Source: Cyathus striatus (Eukaryota; Basidiomycota; Agaricomycetes; Agaricales; Nidulariaceae). From it: DNA of 64,000 nt. Shown piece by piece: positions 12,477 through 23,525 of the stretch. A program made the position numbers and the translations under genes. A model generated the notes under the pieces. It was given only the letters and a program-made list of their open reading frames with translations. It ran no database searches and was not told the DNA's origin. The stretch is from assembly GCA_025738555.1 (NCBI GenBank), contig JAOVFP010000002.1:620001-684000 (forward strand). Direction: 5' to 3'. How positions within the stretch are numbered: position 1 is the stretch's first letter; every line of letters begins with the position of its first letter.

Positions 12477-13438
12477 AGTACCTCACCCTAAAGCAACCTG
12501 AGGTTCTCCAAACCCTTTAACTGAATGGCCAGTAATGGGGTTGTAAGTGATGAATGCATTACAGTCACAAGCAATGTGTGAAGTGGCTGCAGAGTCTGCA
12601 AGCCAGGAATTTTGAGATAATGAAACTAGAGCAATATCAGGCTCTATTTCAGAGACAAAAGAATATTCATCTTCTGTTGCCTCATGTGCCTTGTTGGTTC
12701 TTCCATGCCTATTAGAATCATTGTTATTGTTTGATTTCCCATCAGAGTGTGGAGATCAAAAATCTGATTTGATGTGTCCAATGTGGCCACAGTTATAACA
12801 TGTTACTTTGGGGTTAAACTTTTCTTGCTATTCCAAGCAGTTAAAGCTGAGTCTCCAGTTTGACTCTTTGCATTAAGTTGTCTTTCATGTTCCAAAATGC
12901 GAGCTGTAATACTTGCTGAGTTCTTCAGAGCAGTGGTATCAATTCCTCCAATAAAACTATCCCATTGCTCAGTGCTGGGTAGTGAGGTAAGTATAGTAAT
13001 AGAATATTCTTCTTTGTCAGGTTTTGATCCAAGTGCAGCTAATTCTTCTTTGTACCCAGAGAGCATGCAAAGGTGTTCCAAGATAGGCATGCCATCTTTA
13101 CATGTGGCATGGAGTAATTTCCTGCACAGACAAACAATACCAAGCACCCCCTTTGGGTGGAGAATGCTTTCCAATGCATCCCATGCAACCTTTGCCATAG
13201 TCACACTGGCAATGTAAACCAACATTGCATCAGATATGTGCAGTCAAATCACTGACAAGGCAGATCAATCCTTCTTCACTCAGGTGACAGCATCATCACT
13301 GGTAGATGTTCCTTCAACAATTTCCATGTATCCTAATTTGGTTAGAATATCCATTATTTTGATGTGCCATAACAAGTAGTTCTTGACTCCCTTAAGGGGC
13401 TCAATGAAATAGACATCTGAAGAAGTTGATTTGGTCAT
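12477..13438 (-). pseudogene. Ty1/copia gag, zinc knuckle and protease relic
   Basis: On the minus strand the reading starts at the ATG at 13438 (MTKSTSSDVYFIEPLKGVKN). It continues YLLWHIKIMDILTKLGY and then AKVAWDALESILHPKG, the UBN2/gag region. A CCHC zinc knuckle follows (CYNCGHIGHIKSDF). The aspartic protease motif reads WLADSAATSHIAC, where the family usually has DSGATSH, so the glycine is lost. Three TGA codons lie near the start (VT*VKKD*SALSVI*LHIS); at least two match expected CGA (Arg). The frame runs into the 2.66 kb insertion and resumes at 9802. A 250 bp LTR lies just upstream. Confidence 0.85.
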
Positions 13439-13527
13439 TGTTGTGGTTCAGAGTGCAAGAATAATAAAGTAGAGTTTTAATCAAGTAGTAATACATGAGT
13501 TAGTTATGAGGGCCAGGGCCCATAACC

Positions 13528-13777
13528 TATTGAGAATAGAGTGGGGGAGATGGAAATAATGAATTGGATTGAGTAGTCTACACCTCATGCTCAAGGGGTT
13601 TATATAATATTCTACAGTAGCTACTACTAATATACTATACTTATATTCTATAGTGTCTGTTGGAGAGTGTGATATGGGCTGTGCTCTATCATGTTTACCT
13701 TAGAGCTGCCTTTCTGCACCCCCACTAAGCAGCCTCAGCACAACACAGAGCTGCTATGTGCCCATACAACTCCAATA
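13528..13777 (-). repeat. Putative 5' LTR of the copia relic
   Basis: Read on the minus strand, this begins TATTGGAG and ends CTCAATA, a short inverted pair as at LTR ends, although TG...CA is changed. Immediately inside the element is GGTTATGGGCCCTGGCCC, a plausible primer binding site of the initiator-Met type used by fungal copia elements. The gag start lies about 90 bp further on. No partner LTR was found beyond the truncated pol near 7.85 kb, so the boundaries rest on this one copy. Confidence 0.5.
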
Positions 13778-13989
13778 GTATACTTGATGTTTCTCCTGTG
13801 ACTCAGGTTTTATACATTTCATGCAGGTTTCTATGATCCCCCAATTCAATTTTTGCAATGTGCAAAATTTCAGGAACATTACCATGCCTCATGAGTAGAC
13901 AAAACATTTTTGTTTAAGCATTATCATTTCTCATTGTGAACCCAGTGCTGCATCAATGAGGACTACTCATTTCAAGTGGAGAAGTATAA

Positions 13990-15589
13990 AAATCACTTTC
14001 AATTTTTTAAAGCTCACCATTTTCAATAGCAACAATGACTTGTCATTCTAAAACCACAGGTGCAAACAGGCCACCCCCAACAACCACAGCAGAAGATGGA
14101 GGTACATATCTTGTCTTTATATGTTCAATTTGGTTGCTAATACCAGTGTAGTTGACAATTCATTGCAGAGAATAGTACCAGTTATACCACAAAGCTGCCA
14201 TTCTGCATGTAGAGCTCAACAGGAGGCTAATTCCACTCCAAGAGCTGATTCCACAGTGGTTCCTGCTAGGCCTGTGCACCCCTGTTATGGGGTACATCAA
14301 GAACAGCTCAATAGTGTGACAGATGCCACTCCCAAAGTTTGTATACCATCCAACAGTGGCAATAATGGTGTGTTCACCAACTATATTTCTTTGAATATGC
14401 TACTGACATTCTATTAGCACCACCAAAAGCACATAGGCCTGTCAACATGACTGACAACCCTTTCTTTATCAATTCTGACAATACTCTTCCAACTGTAATA
14501 ATGCCTAACATTGATATTCAGGCCACCCACTGCCTCCTGGCCCCTCCTGCTCCCACACCAATGGCACAGACACCAGATAGTCCTGAAATAGAAGTATTTG
14601 ATTCACCATCATATTCTAATTGTAGTGATTCATGCCCCTCTGTTTCTAGATTACCATGAAATTGCCCTCAGAGCTTGGATATTAATGCCACACTTACTCA
14701 AACTGGCACATCAAATCAAGGGTGTCAAAAGGCTGCTGATGTTCATACTTTTTATAAGCTGGAAGGTGGCTTTCAGTATTGTTTATTTTGTTGGTAAGGT
14801 GTATTTATGGCCTTGCTGGTGTTAAGATTATCTAATTCATGTAAATTTAGGCACCAGTGCATTTCTGCAGATCCACAGTCAGGCATGTCAACTTTGGTAT
14901 ACTGGCAGGTATGGCTAAATAGTTTGTCGTACTTTATTCATGTTGAAGTTTATGTTTACAGGAGAATCAACTCTGTTACCCAATGGCATTTTCTGCAGCC
15001 TTTGATTTTCTTCCAATACAGGGTTCTTCAGTTCTGTGTGAACATGTTTTCTCATCAGGGAAGAAGACAATGATGCCAAGGTGCAATCAAATTTTACCTG
15101 AACTCATGAAACTATTACATATGCTCAAATTTCATATATGATCTGGGTATGCACTTAACCTTACAGAGGGGCTAAGTAAGGAGGAGCAAATGCTTGAATT
15201 GGAGATGGAAAATTCAAATGAGTTTGCTATAGCAGAGGATATAGACACTTCTATTCAGTCTCTTCTGGATGAGTAAACACTTAATTTCAGTTTATATACT
15301 ATGTACTCTATTGTACTTGAAATATGACAATATATTTACATTCTGGGGACCTGGGGTGTTAGGCTAAGGAATTAACTTAAGGATGTCAATGAGCAATGTG
15401 ACCTGTCTACATGCCTATTGACAATTTGTAATGTAAGGTGCCTGAGCAGCTGCTTGAGCAGCTCAACTTACTGAGCTGGGGAGAGCTGAGCTATTCCATT
15501 TTCACTCAGCTCAGCTCTTTATCCTACAGAGACAGTAAGCTACCCTGAGCCAAGCAGAAGCTGAGCTGAGCTGAGCAGTGGCAACACTA
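13990..15589 (+). pseudogene. hAT element relic 2 with transposase C-terminus and right terminal repeat
   Basis: At about 14720-14825 the frame reads QKAADVHTFYKLEGGFQYCL, which may be the start of a BED-type zinc finger. At 14975-15275 it reads YPMAFSAAFDFLPIQGSSVL then CEHVFSSGKKTMMPRCNQ, the hAT C-terminal dimerisation block, and ends near IDTSIQSLLDE. The right terminus is at 15589, ...GTGGCAACACTA, preceded by a dense GAGCTGAGC/GCTCAGCTC array. This is the same end as the 601 bp MITE at 29.2 kb, so relic 2 is probably a decayed full-length relative. The left end could not be placed. Frame breaks make it non-functional. Confidence 0.65.
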
Positions 15590-16009
15590 CTCATCACTAA
15601 GCTATATTCATTACTGTCACATCACAACTTTGCTTCAAAGTTCTTCATCCACTCACTATGTTCTAGTAATCTTTATTTTGTTTCTCTCATTTCATTTTCT
15701 TTCAGTCAGATGCTCCTCATAGGCTCATGTTGCTTCCTTTATTTTGGACAGTGCAAGCAGCTAGTAGGCAAAAGCAAGGGTATGCTATACCCATGCAGGT
15801 CATGGGTATGGGTACCAGTGTAACCTATCTGTTTTGCTCCTAGTCTGCCTTCTTCATTCTCTCTGCATAATTCCTAGTCTCTATGTATTGTTCTAGTCTC
15901 TCTACTAAGTCATTCCAGGTCTCTCCATGTATCTCCTGGTCTCTCTGTGTATCTCTTGGTCTCTTCATTACTACTGATCTCCCTGCATAATTGTTCCTAA
16001 GGCTCTCTC

Positions 16010-16270
16010 TGCTTTGTTTCTACTCTCTCTGCTTTGGTTCTACTTTCTCTGCTTTTTTCTACTCTCTCTGCTTCATTTCTACTCTCTCTGCTTCATTTCT
16101 ACTCTCTCTGCTTCATTTCTACTCTCTCTGCTTCATTTCTACTCTCTCTGCTTCATTTCTACTCTCTCTGCTTCATTTCTACTCTCTCTGCTTCATTTCT
16201 ACTCTCTCTGCTTCATTTCTACTCTCTCTGCTTCATTTCTACTCTCTCTGCTTCGTTTCTACTCTCCCTC
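16010..16270. repeat. Minisatellite, 20 bp unit, about 11 copies
   Basis: The unit ACTCTCTCTGCTTCATTTCT repeats perfectly with a 20 bp period from about 16070 to 16250, with degenerate versions on both sides. Because 20 is not a multiple of three, all three forward frames read the same serine/leucine-rich peptide, which gives a false impression of several overlapping genes. The wider tract (15830-16470) is CT-rich with related CTCTCTGCAT words. Confidence 0.9.
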
Positions 16271-16479
16271 CAACATTATGTCTCTCTCTGCATTGTTCCT
16301 GGCCTCTCTGAATCATCCCTAGTCTTTTTTCTTCTTTCCTGCTCTCCCTGCATCACTCCTGGCCTCTTTGAATCGTTCTTAGTCTCCTTTTGTCATTCAT
16401 ACTCTCCCTGCAACATTATTTCTATTTCTGCATCATTCTTGGCCTTTCTGAATCACAACTAGTCTCTTTTGTTTGTTCC

Positions 16480-18030
16480 TGGTGTGGAGGAATAACCTTG
16501 GCTACAATTAGCAAGTGGCTATTCAACTTCTTAGGCCACAGGAGAAGAACTGTAAAACAATGTTAGTGTATAACATTGAATGAAAACTTAGCTTTGATAA
16601 ACAATTCTTGAGAAACTTGTAGCATTGATGCTCTTCAGAATGACTTAAGGCTTGAGGTTAGTTGTGCATGGTAAGGATTAAACCATAAAAAGAGGTGAAT
16701 TGCCTGGTACTGTAGTACCTGCATAATATACAATGGTGGAGTGCTACTGGAATGATCCAATGTGCTCATGCTCTCACACCATCAGAGACCAAAGTAAACA
16801 CAAAGAAGGCTAAGTCACAAGATAAGTAGAATGACCATGTTCCATAATGAATAGGCAAAGTAAGTAAAGGAAACAACTTAGCATCTCTGAACCCTCCAAA
16901 CCAACCAGATGACTTCAACAATGTTATCCTTGAGGGGAATCCACAGTGCCAGCATGAAGATGTAACCACCCCTCCCCAAGGGTGGATGCAGTAACCCAAG
17001 CTGCATGCACTGCATGACAACTGTGAAATTGTTGAAATCAAAATGTCACCTCATCATCATGTTGATCAGTCAGATTCCTGAGTGCTCCAAATAGAATAAA
17101 AGAGTGGAACTACAATAGAATGGAAAGAGTGAGTGATACAAGAAAGGAAATATATGAAATACAACCCCTAGTCCTCAATCTATGACCCTCCCTTCCACCA
17201 CAGAATAACTTTGAGTAAGGAATGACAATGGTAAAACCCAGTTGCCATTCTTGATCCTCCCTAGATGCAATGCTCAGAGCTTGAAGAATGATGAAGAAAG
17301 GATAAGGGAAAAAGACAGAAGGGGACTTCTAAACAGTGATGTGCCAGTCAGCTGACATTGTTTGGCAAGGACTTGTTTGGCTACAGCATTGAACTTGCAG
17401 TGCCTCTAAGTCCTATTATCAAAGGCTCAAAGAAGTGAATATGTTTGTACATCAAAATGATAAATAATAGGATGAAAGAAACAAAAAGGAAGCATAGTAG
17501 AATGACTCATAAAATTGTGTTTCAGTATAATATAATGAAAGGTACAAAACTTATGGACTAAATAGGTAATTGGTACAACACCCCAAATCTACCCATGGTC
17601 CAACCATCCCCTCCACACTGGCCTCTCTGAATTATTTCTAGTTTCTTTGCTTCATTCCTACTCTTCATAACTTGCTCCTGCTTTCCCTGCTTCTTTCCCA
17701 CTCTCTCAGCTTTGATTTTACTCTTTCTGCCTTGTTTCTTCTCTTTTATCTTCATTATTAACACCTCTGTTTTGCTCCTAAGCTCTCTGACTTGTTCCAA
17801 TGTTCTTGATGATCAGATAATACCAATATTTTGTACATAACATATGTATGTATACATACATGAATGGGTGAGAAAAGACTGAGTTCATCATCTCAAGCCC
17901 AAGATGTGGCAATTCAGAACTCTCACTACTTATACCTTATGCTTGATGATCAGATGCAACCGATGTTTTATACATACATATACATGCACAAGTACATCAT
18001 TATCATATTATCTGTCTCTAAAGTAATGGG
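16480..18030. other. TE-derived low-CpG DNA, no gene recognised
   Basis: No family motif can be read on either strand. A second CT-rich patch (17600-17800) resembles the degenerate edges of the 20 bp minisatellite. CpG dinucleotides stay rare up to about 18.0 kb and then become frequent within a few hundred bases, a composition boundary rather than a gene boundary. Confidence 0.5.
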
Positions 18031-18039
18031 TCTGTGCCG

Positions 18040-18177
18040 GCTGAAAAGAATATAGATCCTGAATTTAATTTTAAAGCTGAAAGACTGACACTGAACCGAA
18101 AACTCGAACCGAAGATCAGCGGCAAGTCCCTGTGCCGAAGATCGGAACTTGAATTCCTTGACGTGGATGAGCTTGGT
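18040..18177 (+). repeat. Dispersed repeat R1, copy 2, left part
   Basis: The block GTGCCGAAGATCGGAACTTG followed by GATGAGCTTGGT matches the 3' half of R1 copies (compare GTGCCGGACATCGGAACCCA at 35.0 kb). The copy is interrupted at 18177 by a 1.18 kb MITE and resumes at 19354 with GAGCTTGGTAGTCCGGCTTT and CCATAG. Confidence 0.55.
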
Positions 18178-19353
18178 CAAGAGCTGACAGATCCTCCGAT
18201 TGCGGACGTCCATGACGTCAAGAGAGGGGGAGGGGGGGGGTATACACTTTTGGTTAGTACTTATATACGGCAAGTCGGCATCGCTAGTATTCCGAATAAG
18301 CATTGATATCTTTTGACAACGTTTCACAAAGTAGCAATACTGGTATCCAACAATATCTCTAACTTCTAAGTCTGTAGCAATATCCGTAGCAATATTTATA
18401 GAACTTATGGTGCCGTGTAATGTCTATAGAGTAAGTAATGACCCATACTTGTCAACGAGTAGATAAATTTAAGCGGAATTCTTTGCTCTATTTATACCTC
18501 CCTATGCAGTACAGTACTCACGCTTCGAAGCTCAATGTATTGGAATTTATTGGATGTCGTTGAGTATGGAAATTTGCCCGTTATTTTCTTAAAGAACATG
18601 TGTGATATTATGATAGCCTAATACTTGCTGAACCGGCAGCAGTGGGGATAATTATATACAATCAGTGTGTTCAATGGTCAGTAGTACCGGTCGGTGGTCA
18701 CAGCCCACTGGCAACTACTCATCTGATTTTTGAACAATGTAATTTCTGCTGCCCTCCGCAGCGGCGGCATACCAATCGACTGACTACATCGAAGAATATT
18801 CCAATACCTCCTTTGGTTGCATCGTTGGCGTGCCAGAGAAACAAGAGAGAATGGTAGGCGGCTCTCTATGTCTTCATAAATAGAGTATTTAAATTTTATT
18901 GGCTACAAAATTGTACATCCTGGACCACAGCGGTGGTGGAAACTCGTTGTCGTCCTCATCCTCCTCCTGCTCAACGGCTTCTTCTCAGCGCGATCTGCAC
19001 TTTCTCCTGATACTACCTCTGCATCGCGACAGTCCTGTCCCTCCTCACACGACTTGCATCCACGCCGTTCCGCTCGAGTTTGACAGCCTCCTGCTCCTCC
19101 TCGAACCTCACACATTTGGTGCATATTTAGCTTTGTAAAAGCATTTCATTTAAATAAACTCAGCCTCTCTCTGTAGGTAGTTCTCATACTTGCAGACATT
19201 AAAGTAGGTACTTCATGTGTACAGACGAAGTGTCGAGGGTACTAATGCTATTGCCGATGCGGCACTCGCTTGAACCGTTGACTGCCGATGGCGCCACTGT
19301 CATGCTCGCGTGGCAGGATGGAACGTCCAAGATCGGAGGATCTGTCAGCTATT
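18178..19353. mobile_element. 1.18 kb TIR element inserted into an R1 repeat
   Basis: The termini are inverted repeats. AGCTGACAGATCCTCCGAT at 18182 is matched exactly by its inverse ending near 19350, and homology continues inward as GCGGACGTCC / TTGGACGTTCC. The 9 bp word GAGCTTGGT is present at 18169-18177 and 19354-19362, a clean target duplication inside R1. A 9 bp duplication would suit a Mutator-like origin, but no transposase is present. The interior contains a poly-G run at 18226 and a Ser/Arg-rich open frame (18900-19140) on both strands, with no recognisable domain. Confidence 0.65.
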
Positions 19354-19385
19354 GAGCTTGGTAGTCCGGCTTTCCATAGATTGAT
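19354..19385 (+). repeat. Dispersed repeat R1, copy 2, right part
   Basis: The signature GAGCTTGGTAGTCCGGCTTT plus CCATAGATT continues R1 copy 2 after the inserted element. Joined to 18040-18177 it reproduces the repeat order seen in the uninterrupted copies. Confidence 0.5.
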
Positions 19386-19654
19386 AAGGAGAATTTGCAA
19401 TATCAACCCATGTGGGATTAGTTGCCAACTGGTAGCTATTGCTACACTTTTTGACCCTTGATTCTGGGTTCTTTCGACGCTACTTATTGCTCGTGTTTTG
19501 GTCATATATTACTGAGGACAAGAGCGCTGAAGTTTGGTATTCAGCTTTTTTCAATATCGCAAATTGCGGTATTTCACTTCAGAAATAAGTAAGTGATGTA
19601 CTAGTAGAATAAGTAGTGATTAATACTAAAATATAATCAGTCTTCCTAGTAGTT

Positions 19655-19865
19655 AATTTTGATTGTTACTCAATGAGCTTAATGAGGGATAGGTAAACAA
19701 CGTCACATGCTATGCGCCATGGAACAGTCGCCCTAGATGAACTGTCCGTTATCAGTGATTTCGAATCTAGAAAGCTATAATTGAAGGAACAGATTTATCC
19801 GTCCTCAGCGATTCCTGGTAATTATCGAAATCACTCTCAGAAGTCATTACATTGCGCAATGATGT
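19655..19865 (+). pseudogene. Relic of a type-B NTF2-like promoter and start
   Basis: The run TCAATGAG...GAGGGATAGGTAAACAACGT, then TATGCGCCATGGAAC, then AGCTATAATTGAAGGAA follows the same order as the sequence upstream of the type-B genes at 24.45-24.66 kb (CAACGAGGGATAGGTAACCA, CTGCGCCATGGAACAC, AGCTATAAATTAAAGGA). After it ATCGAAATCACTCTC resembles the start of the B coding region (CGCGAAATCGCCCTC), but no ATG and no open frame remain. Its place, just before the inverted FCY1 relic and A1, matches the B-FCY1-A order of the intact module. Confidence 0.6.
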
Positions 19866-19974
19866 ATTCTGAGTGATTATTCGGTGCACGTCTTCTACCC
19901 CGAAGAAATTACTAACTATTCTCTCTGATGGCTACACTGCTAGTAGAAACCTTGTACATGATCATTATTTTTAG

Positions 19975-20320
19975 CGGATGCTGTACCTTAGGTGTGGCGT
20001 ACTATGAGGTTCAACCTCCAGTTAGTAACTAATCTCGTTACTATCACTTACAATAGTGAAACTTCGATAAACATCATCGGGGGGTAGATGTCCAGCATTT
20101 TATAACGCTGAAATCTCTCCATGCAACGTTGTAATCCGCAATTTGTGGCCATATCCAATAGTATATTTACATCCGTTGCATTAGTTGAGTATCGCCGAAG
20201 GAGAAAGGCCCGGGAACCAATTGGAATTCCTCCTTCGTTGTCACATTACTTTGCTTCGTCCAAAGCAAGATTGATAACAATGTCATCCATACTTTCATTG
20301 ATAATAAAATTAATGTCCAT
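19975..20320 (-). pseudogene. Cytosine deaminase (FCY1) pseudogene
   Basis: On the minus strand, from an ATG at 20320, MDINFIINESMDDIVINLAL parallels the intact FCY1 at 41.1 kb, followed by DEAK and a TAA. After frameshifts the zinc-ligand region LHGEISAL is still readable, again followed by TAA. The first intron is preserved (GTAAGT... with the block CTAACTGGAGGTTGAACCTC shared with the intact gene). The microexon end (TACGCCACACCTAAG) is the last homologous part, and everything 3' of it is lost. The copy is inverted relative to the intact gene when the flanking NTF2-like genes are used as reference, as expected if the whole module was duplicated in inverse orientation. Confidence 0.85.
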
Positions 20321-20394
20321 CGTACTGTGCATAATTGAAGCTAGTAGCTCACGGTGGTGATAATAAGAGGCTGATAAGGTTCGCATACACCCTG

Positions 20395-20845
20395 GTAAAA
20401 ATCTCTTATGGTAACTTTATAACACATCTTCAACCCAACGCTGGTCATCTAAACGAGCAAATGGACATAATCTTAATATGGTTATCAATGCACCCATAAT
20501 ACGATTCCTCTCCTGAAGACAAATGTCTAATACCACCAATGTAGCACATTCTTAACTCGTGTCCAATTTACCATTTACCTTCGTATTCGTATTTATGTTA
20601 AATAAGTGAATTTTCACTGGGTGGTTCAGTGCGCAGATCCCTACCGCATTAGAGGACTGCTTTAAGCGGGTACGTCGGAACCTCCGGCGCGTTGTCTTTC
20701 CAATTGCGAACACTTTGGTTTCACTCACAGTCATGTGTATACATTAAACAACATGTCCAAGCACCATTCTGCAGTATATAAGAAATGAATAAATTCTCAT
20801 TCCATCTTATCCAACACTCACTGGTCTCATACACCTCTAGCCATC
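20395..20845 (+). promoter_or_regulatory. Conserved upstream region of NTF2-like A1
   Basis: About 450 bp is shared with the upstream DNA of A2 (22545-23023) and, inverted, of A3 (40222-40770). Shared landmarks in order are ATCTTCAACCCAACGCTGGT, then CTCCTGAAGACAAA, then ACCAATGTAGCACATTCTTA, then CGTCGGAACC, then CATTCTGCAGTATATAAG. The TATA box (TATATA at about 20775) lies about 70 bp before the ATG, a normal spacing for a fungal core promoter. Conservation of non-coding DNA may reflect recent duplication rather than selection. Confidence 0.6.
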
Positions 20846-21336
20846 ATGTCCTTAAGTACTTCTTCCAACCGCGATCTTGTACTCGAATTCTTTAGATACA
20901 TCGAAGAGCACAATACATCCGCTCTGTCAAACATCATGGCGGATGACTTTAAGCTGACAATGTTACCCGCTTCGCTTGGGTGGCCAGTTCGGAATAAAGA
21001 GCAGGCCGTTGAATTGCTCACTGGCCTACTCAAAAAGATTCCCTCTCTACGCGTATGTTCTGCAATATCTTCTTGCTATAATTTCGTTCTTATTTTATGT
21101 TTAGATCACACTCATTGAATGGGTGGAAAGTGAAGACACAGCTGCTGCACAAGTATGTATCTGTACTCCTATAATAACTCGTACTTGATATTTTGCAGTA
21201 TGCTGGTACAGGAACGCTAGCTGATGGATCTCCCTATCATGCCGAGTATATGGGAATATACAGATTTAAAGATGGAAAGCTGGTGTATATGAAGGAATTT
21301 GTGGACTCAAAGTATATTTCAGAAATTCTTTCGTAA
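20846..21336 (+). CDS. NTF2/SnoaL-like protein, type A1
   Basis: Three exons: 20846-21052, 21105-21152 and 21199-21336, with GTATGT/GTATGT donors and TTTAG/GCAG acceptors, giving 130 residues. The fold is read from the pattern: an N-terminal helix DLVLEFFRYIEEHN, then SNIMADDFKLTMLP, NKEQAVELL, IEWVESEDTAAAQYAGTGTL and a last strand pair EYMGIYRFKDGKLVYMKEF. This is the order of NTF2-like/SnoaL small alpha+beta barrels, in which different members are cyclases, isomerases or binding proteins. No signal peptide is seen. Typical SnoaL catalytic Asp/His residues cannot be assigned, so substrate and role are unknown. The gene lies in a tandem array with B and A paralogues; exon 2 is exactly 48 nt, as in all paralogues. 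Confidence 0.88.
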
Positions 21337-22077
21337 CTCCGAGTGTACTATACCTATCTCGTTTATTGCCCTCATGGAACCAATTAATAGCTATACGACA
21401 GCCATATTCAGATCCATACATGTACAATCATCAAATGAGTAGTAGAGGTTAACATGCTAAAGTCCATCCCACCCAACCAATTCAAATGCGAAATAAATAT
21501 ACCACACCAGGCATCAGTCAAGAGTATCTGCAGATTATTTCTTGCACCGAATGAAATGGATGAGGAGAACTTCCAATACCAGGCCATGTAGACTTGTAGT
21601 ATACCTACGGGGTTTTCTGGTTTTTTCGACGGTTTTTATCATTCGCGTTTCAGGCGGCCCTCATGTTTCAGTGATATTCATTTTCAAATGTCATATATCT
21701 CTTTTTTGTTGCTTTTCTTTTCGGGATTTTGGATTAGGTGAGACGAAATGGCATTCATTTTTATCGCATTAGTGATCACTACAAATTTATGATCAACTTT
21801 ATTTCTTTTATCTTCGTGTAATAGGTGTTAATTTTTCTGGTTTATACCAAGGAAGGTTTGACAATAGTAGATAAGTTTTGTTGTCGCTCAACGAGTGATA
21901 GGTAATCAACGTTACATACATCGTGCTGTTTCAGTTTTTACTCTATGCCATAAAACACGGATTTACCATTACTTACTGAGAAGCTCTGCTTATTCCGCTA
22001 TCAATGATTTTGAATCAAGAGTGCTATAAATTGAAGAAACATCAGCCTTTCCTCCTTGACGCTTCAAACTTGCCACA

Positions 22078-22385
22078 ATGACTTTAACACATTGCGAAAT
22101 TGTCCTCAAATTATTCAAAATGCTAGAAACGCATGATTACTCACCTGTCGAAAGGCTAATAACACCAGCATTCCGCCTCACCATTCTTACAAAATAAACA
22201 GGAGGATTTAGTGTACCATCTAGAACTTGGAGACAATTGCTCGATTTCTGAAGGATCTAGATGAGGCGATTCAAGATTATTGTGTAAGTTCATTGATGTA
22301 CAACGAAATAATCTAACTGATCTTTTATTTAGATCGCTGGTGATACGTGGATAGAAGCTGGTGATGTATTAATTGGACAGGTAGC
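22078..22385 (+). pseudogene. NTF2-like type B1, truncated pseudogene
   Basis: The ATG at 22078 opens MTLTHCEIVLKLFKMLETHD, close to B2. The frame stops at TAA where B2 has a Ser codon (LTK* versus LPKSTGG). A one-base loss in GATTTCTGA (B2 GATTTTCTAA) shifts the frame again. Exon 2 is still recognisable (GGTGATACGTGGATAGAAGC). Exon 3 is absent: directly after GGACAG the sequence changes into dispersed repeat R1. The promoter is preserved (TGTCGCTCAACGAGTGATAG, CTATAAATTGAAGAAAC upstream). The copy was probably inactivated by an insertion or rearrangement at R1 and then accumulated point changes. Confidence 0.85.
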
Positions 22386-22460
22386 CGTAGAGCCGAAAGT
22401 CGAAGCTCAATTTCTTTGATGAAGTTGAGCGTGGTTGTCCGGCTTTCCATATAAATTAGG
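22386..22460 (+). repeat. Dispersed repeat R1, copy 3 (partial)
   Basis: GTAGAGCCGAAAGTCGAAGC and TTGAGCGTGGTTGTCCGGCT followed by TTCCATA match the 3' end of R1. The copy replaces exon 3 of the B1 pseudogene and ends just before the A2-type upstream region. Confidence 0.6.
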
Positions 22461-22544
22461 TTCCCACGGTATGAATTTGTACAGCTTCCATACATCTTCT
22501 TACTACTTATACCTAGAAATTTTAACTTTAACATTACGCTCTTA

Positions 22545-23023
22545 TCTGGTAATCTCTTCTTATGGTAGCTTTATAATTATCACTCACATAATACATCTTC
22601 AATCCAACGCTGGTGATCAAAACGTGCAAATGGAATTATTAATACGATTTCTCTCCTGAAGACAAACTTCAACTAGTACCACCAATGTAGCACATTCTTA
22701 ACTTATACTCAAAGGCTCTTTACCTTCGTATTCATATTTATAGTGAATAATTGGAATTTCGCAGAAAGACGGGTACTCCAGATTGTAGATCCTTACCGCA
22801 TAAGAGGATTACTGTAAGCGGGCCGTCGGAACCCGGTATACATGTAGTACCGTACCGCTCGGTTGTACTACCGACACCTTTCTTTCCAATTCCAAATACG
22901 CTGATTTCGCTTACACTCACGTGTATACATTAAAAACACGTCCAAGCACCATTCTGCAGTATATAATAAATCAATACATCCTCAATTCCACACATCCCAG
23001 TCTCTGATACACCTCTACCAACC
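22545..23023 (+). promoter_or_regulatory. Conserved upstream region of NTF2-like A2
   Basis: The region is collinear with the A1 upstream region, with small indels. It has an added GTACCGTACCGCTCGGTTGT / ACTACCGAC block near 22850 that is shared with the A3 upstream region (CGGTTATACTACCGACA, inverted strand). The TATA box is CAGTATATAATAAA at about 22960, 60 bp before the ATG. Confidence 0.6.
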
Positions 23024-23525
23024 ATGTCTTCAAATGTTTCTTCTTTCAACCGCGATCTTGTACTCGAATTCTGGAGATACATCGAAGAGCACAACATTTC
23101 TTCTCTATCAAATATGATGGTGGATGACTTTAAGCTGACAATGCTACCCGCTTCGCTTGGGTGGCCAGCTCGGAATAAAGAGCAGGCTGTTGAATTGCTC
23201 ACTGGCGTGCTAAAAAAGATTCCCTCTCTACACGTATGTTCCTGTGATATCTTCTTGCTACAATTTCGTTCTTATTTTGATGTTTAGGTCACACCCATTG
23301 AATGGGTTGAAAGTAAAGACACAGTTGCTGCACAAGTATGTGTCTGTATTCCGATAATAACTCATACCTGACATTTTTTAGTATACTATTACAGGAACGC
23401 TAGCTGATGGATCTCCGTATCAGACTGAGTATATGGGGATATACAGTTTTAAAGATGGAAAGTTAGTGTATATGAAGGAATTTGTGGACTCAATGTACTT
23501 GCCAAAACTTCATTCGGAAGAGTAA
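23024..23525 (+). CDS. NTF2/SnoaL-like protein, type A2
   Basis: Three exons: 23024-23233, 23288-23335 and 23382-23525, all joining in frame, giving 133 residues. It is very close to A1 (DLVLEFWRYIEEHNISSLSN, NKEQAVELLTGVLKKIPSLH, YMGIYSFKDGKLVYMKEFVD). The C-terminal tail is longer and acidic (HSEE). The core is an NTF2-like barrel of unknown ligand, probably soluble, with no targeting signal visible. It lies downstream of the dead B1 copy, repeating the B-A order. The high identity to A1 and A3 suggests recent duplication and no strong divergence of function. Confidence 0.88.

Noticed and set aside
15991..16462. Three overlapping plus-strand open frames of 102-142 codons
   Set aside because: They arise from a 20 bp tandem repeat that stays open in all frames; no gene is supported.
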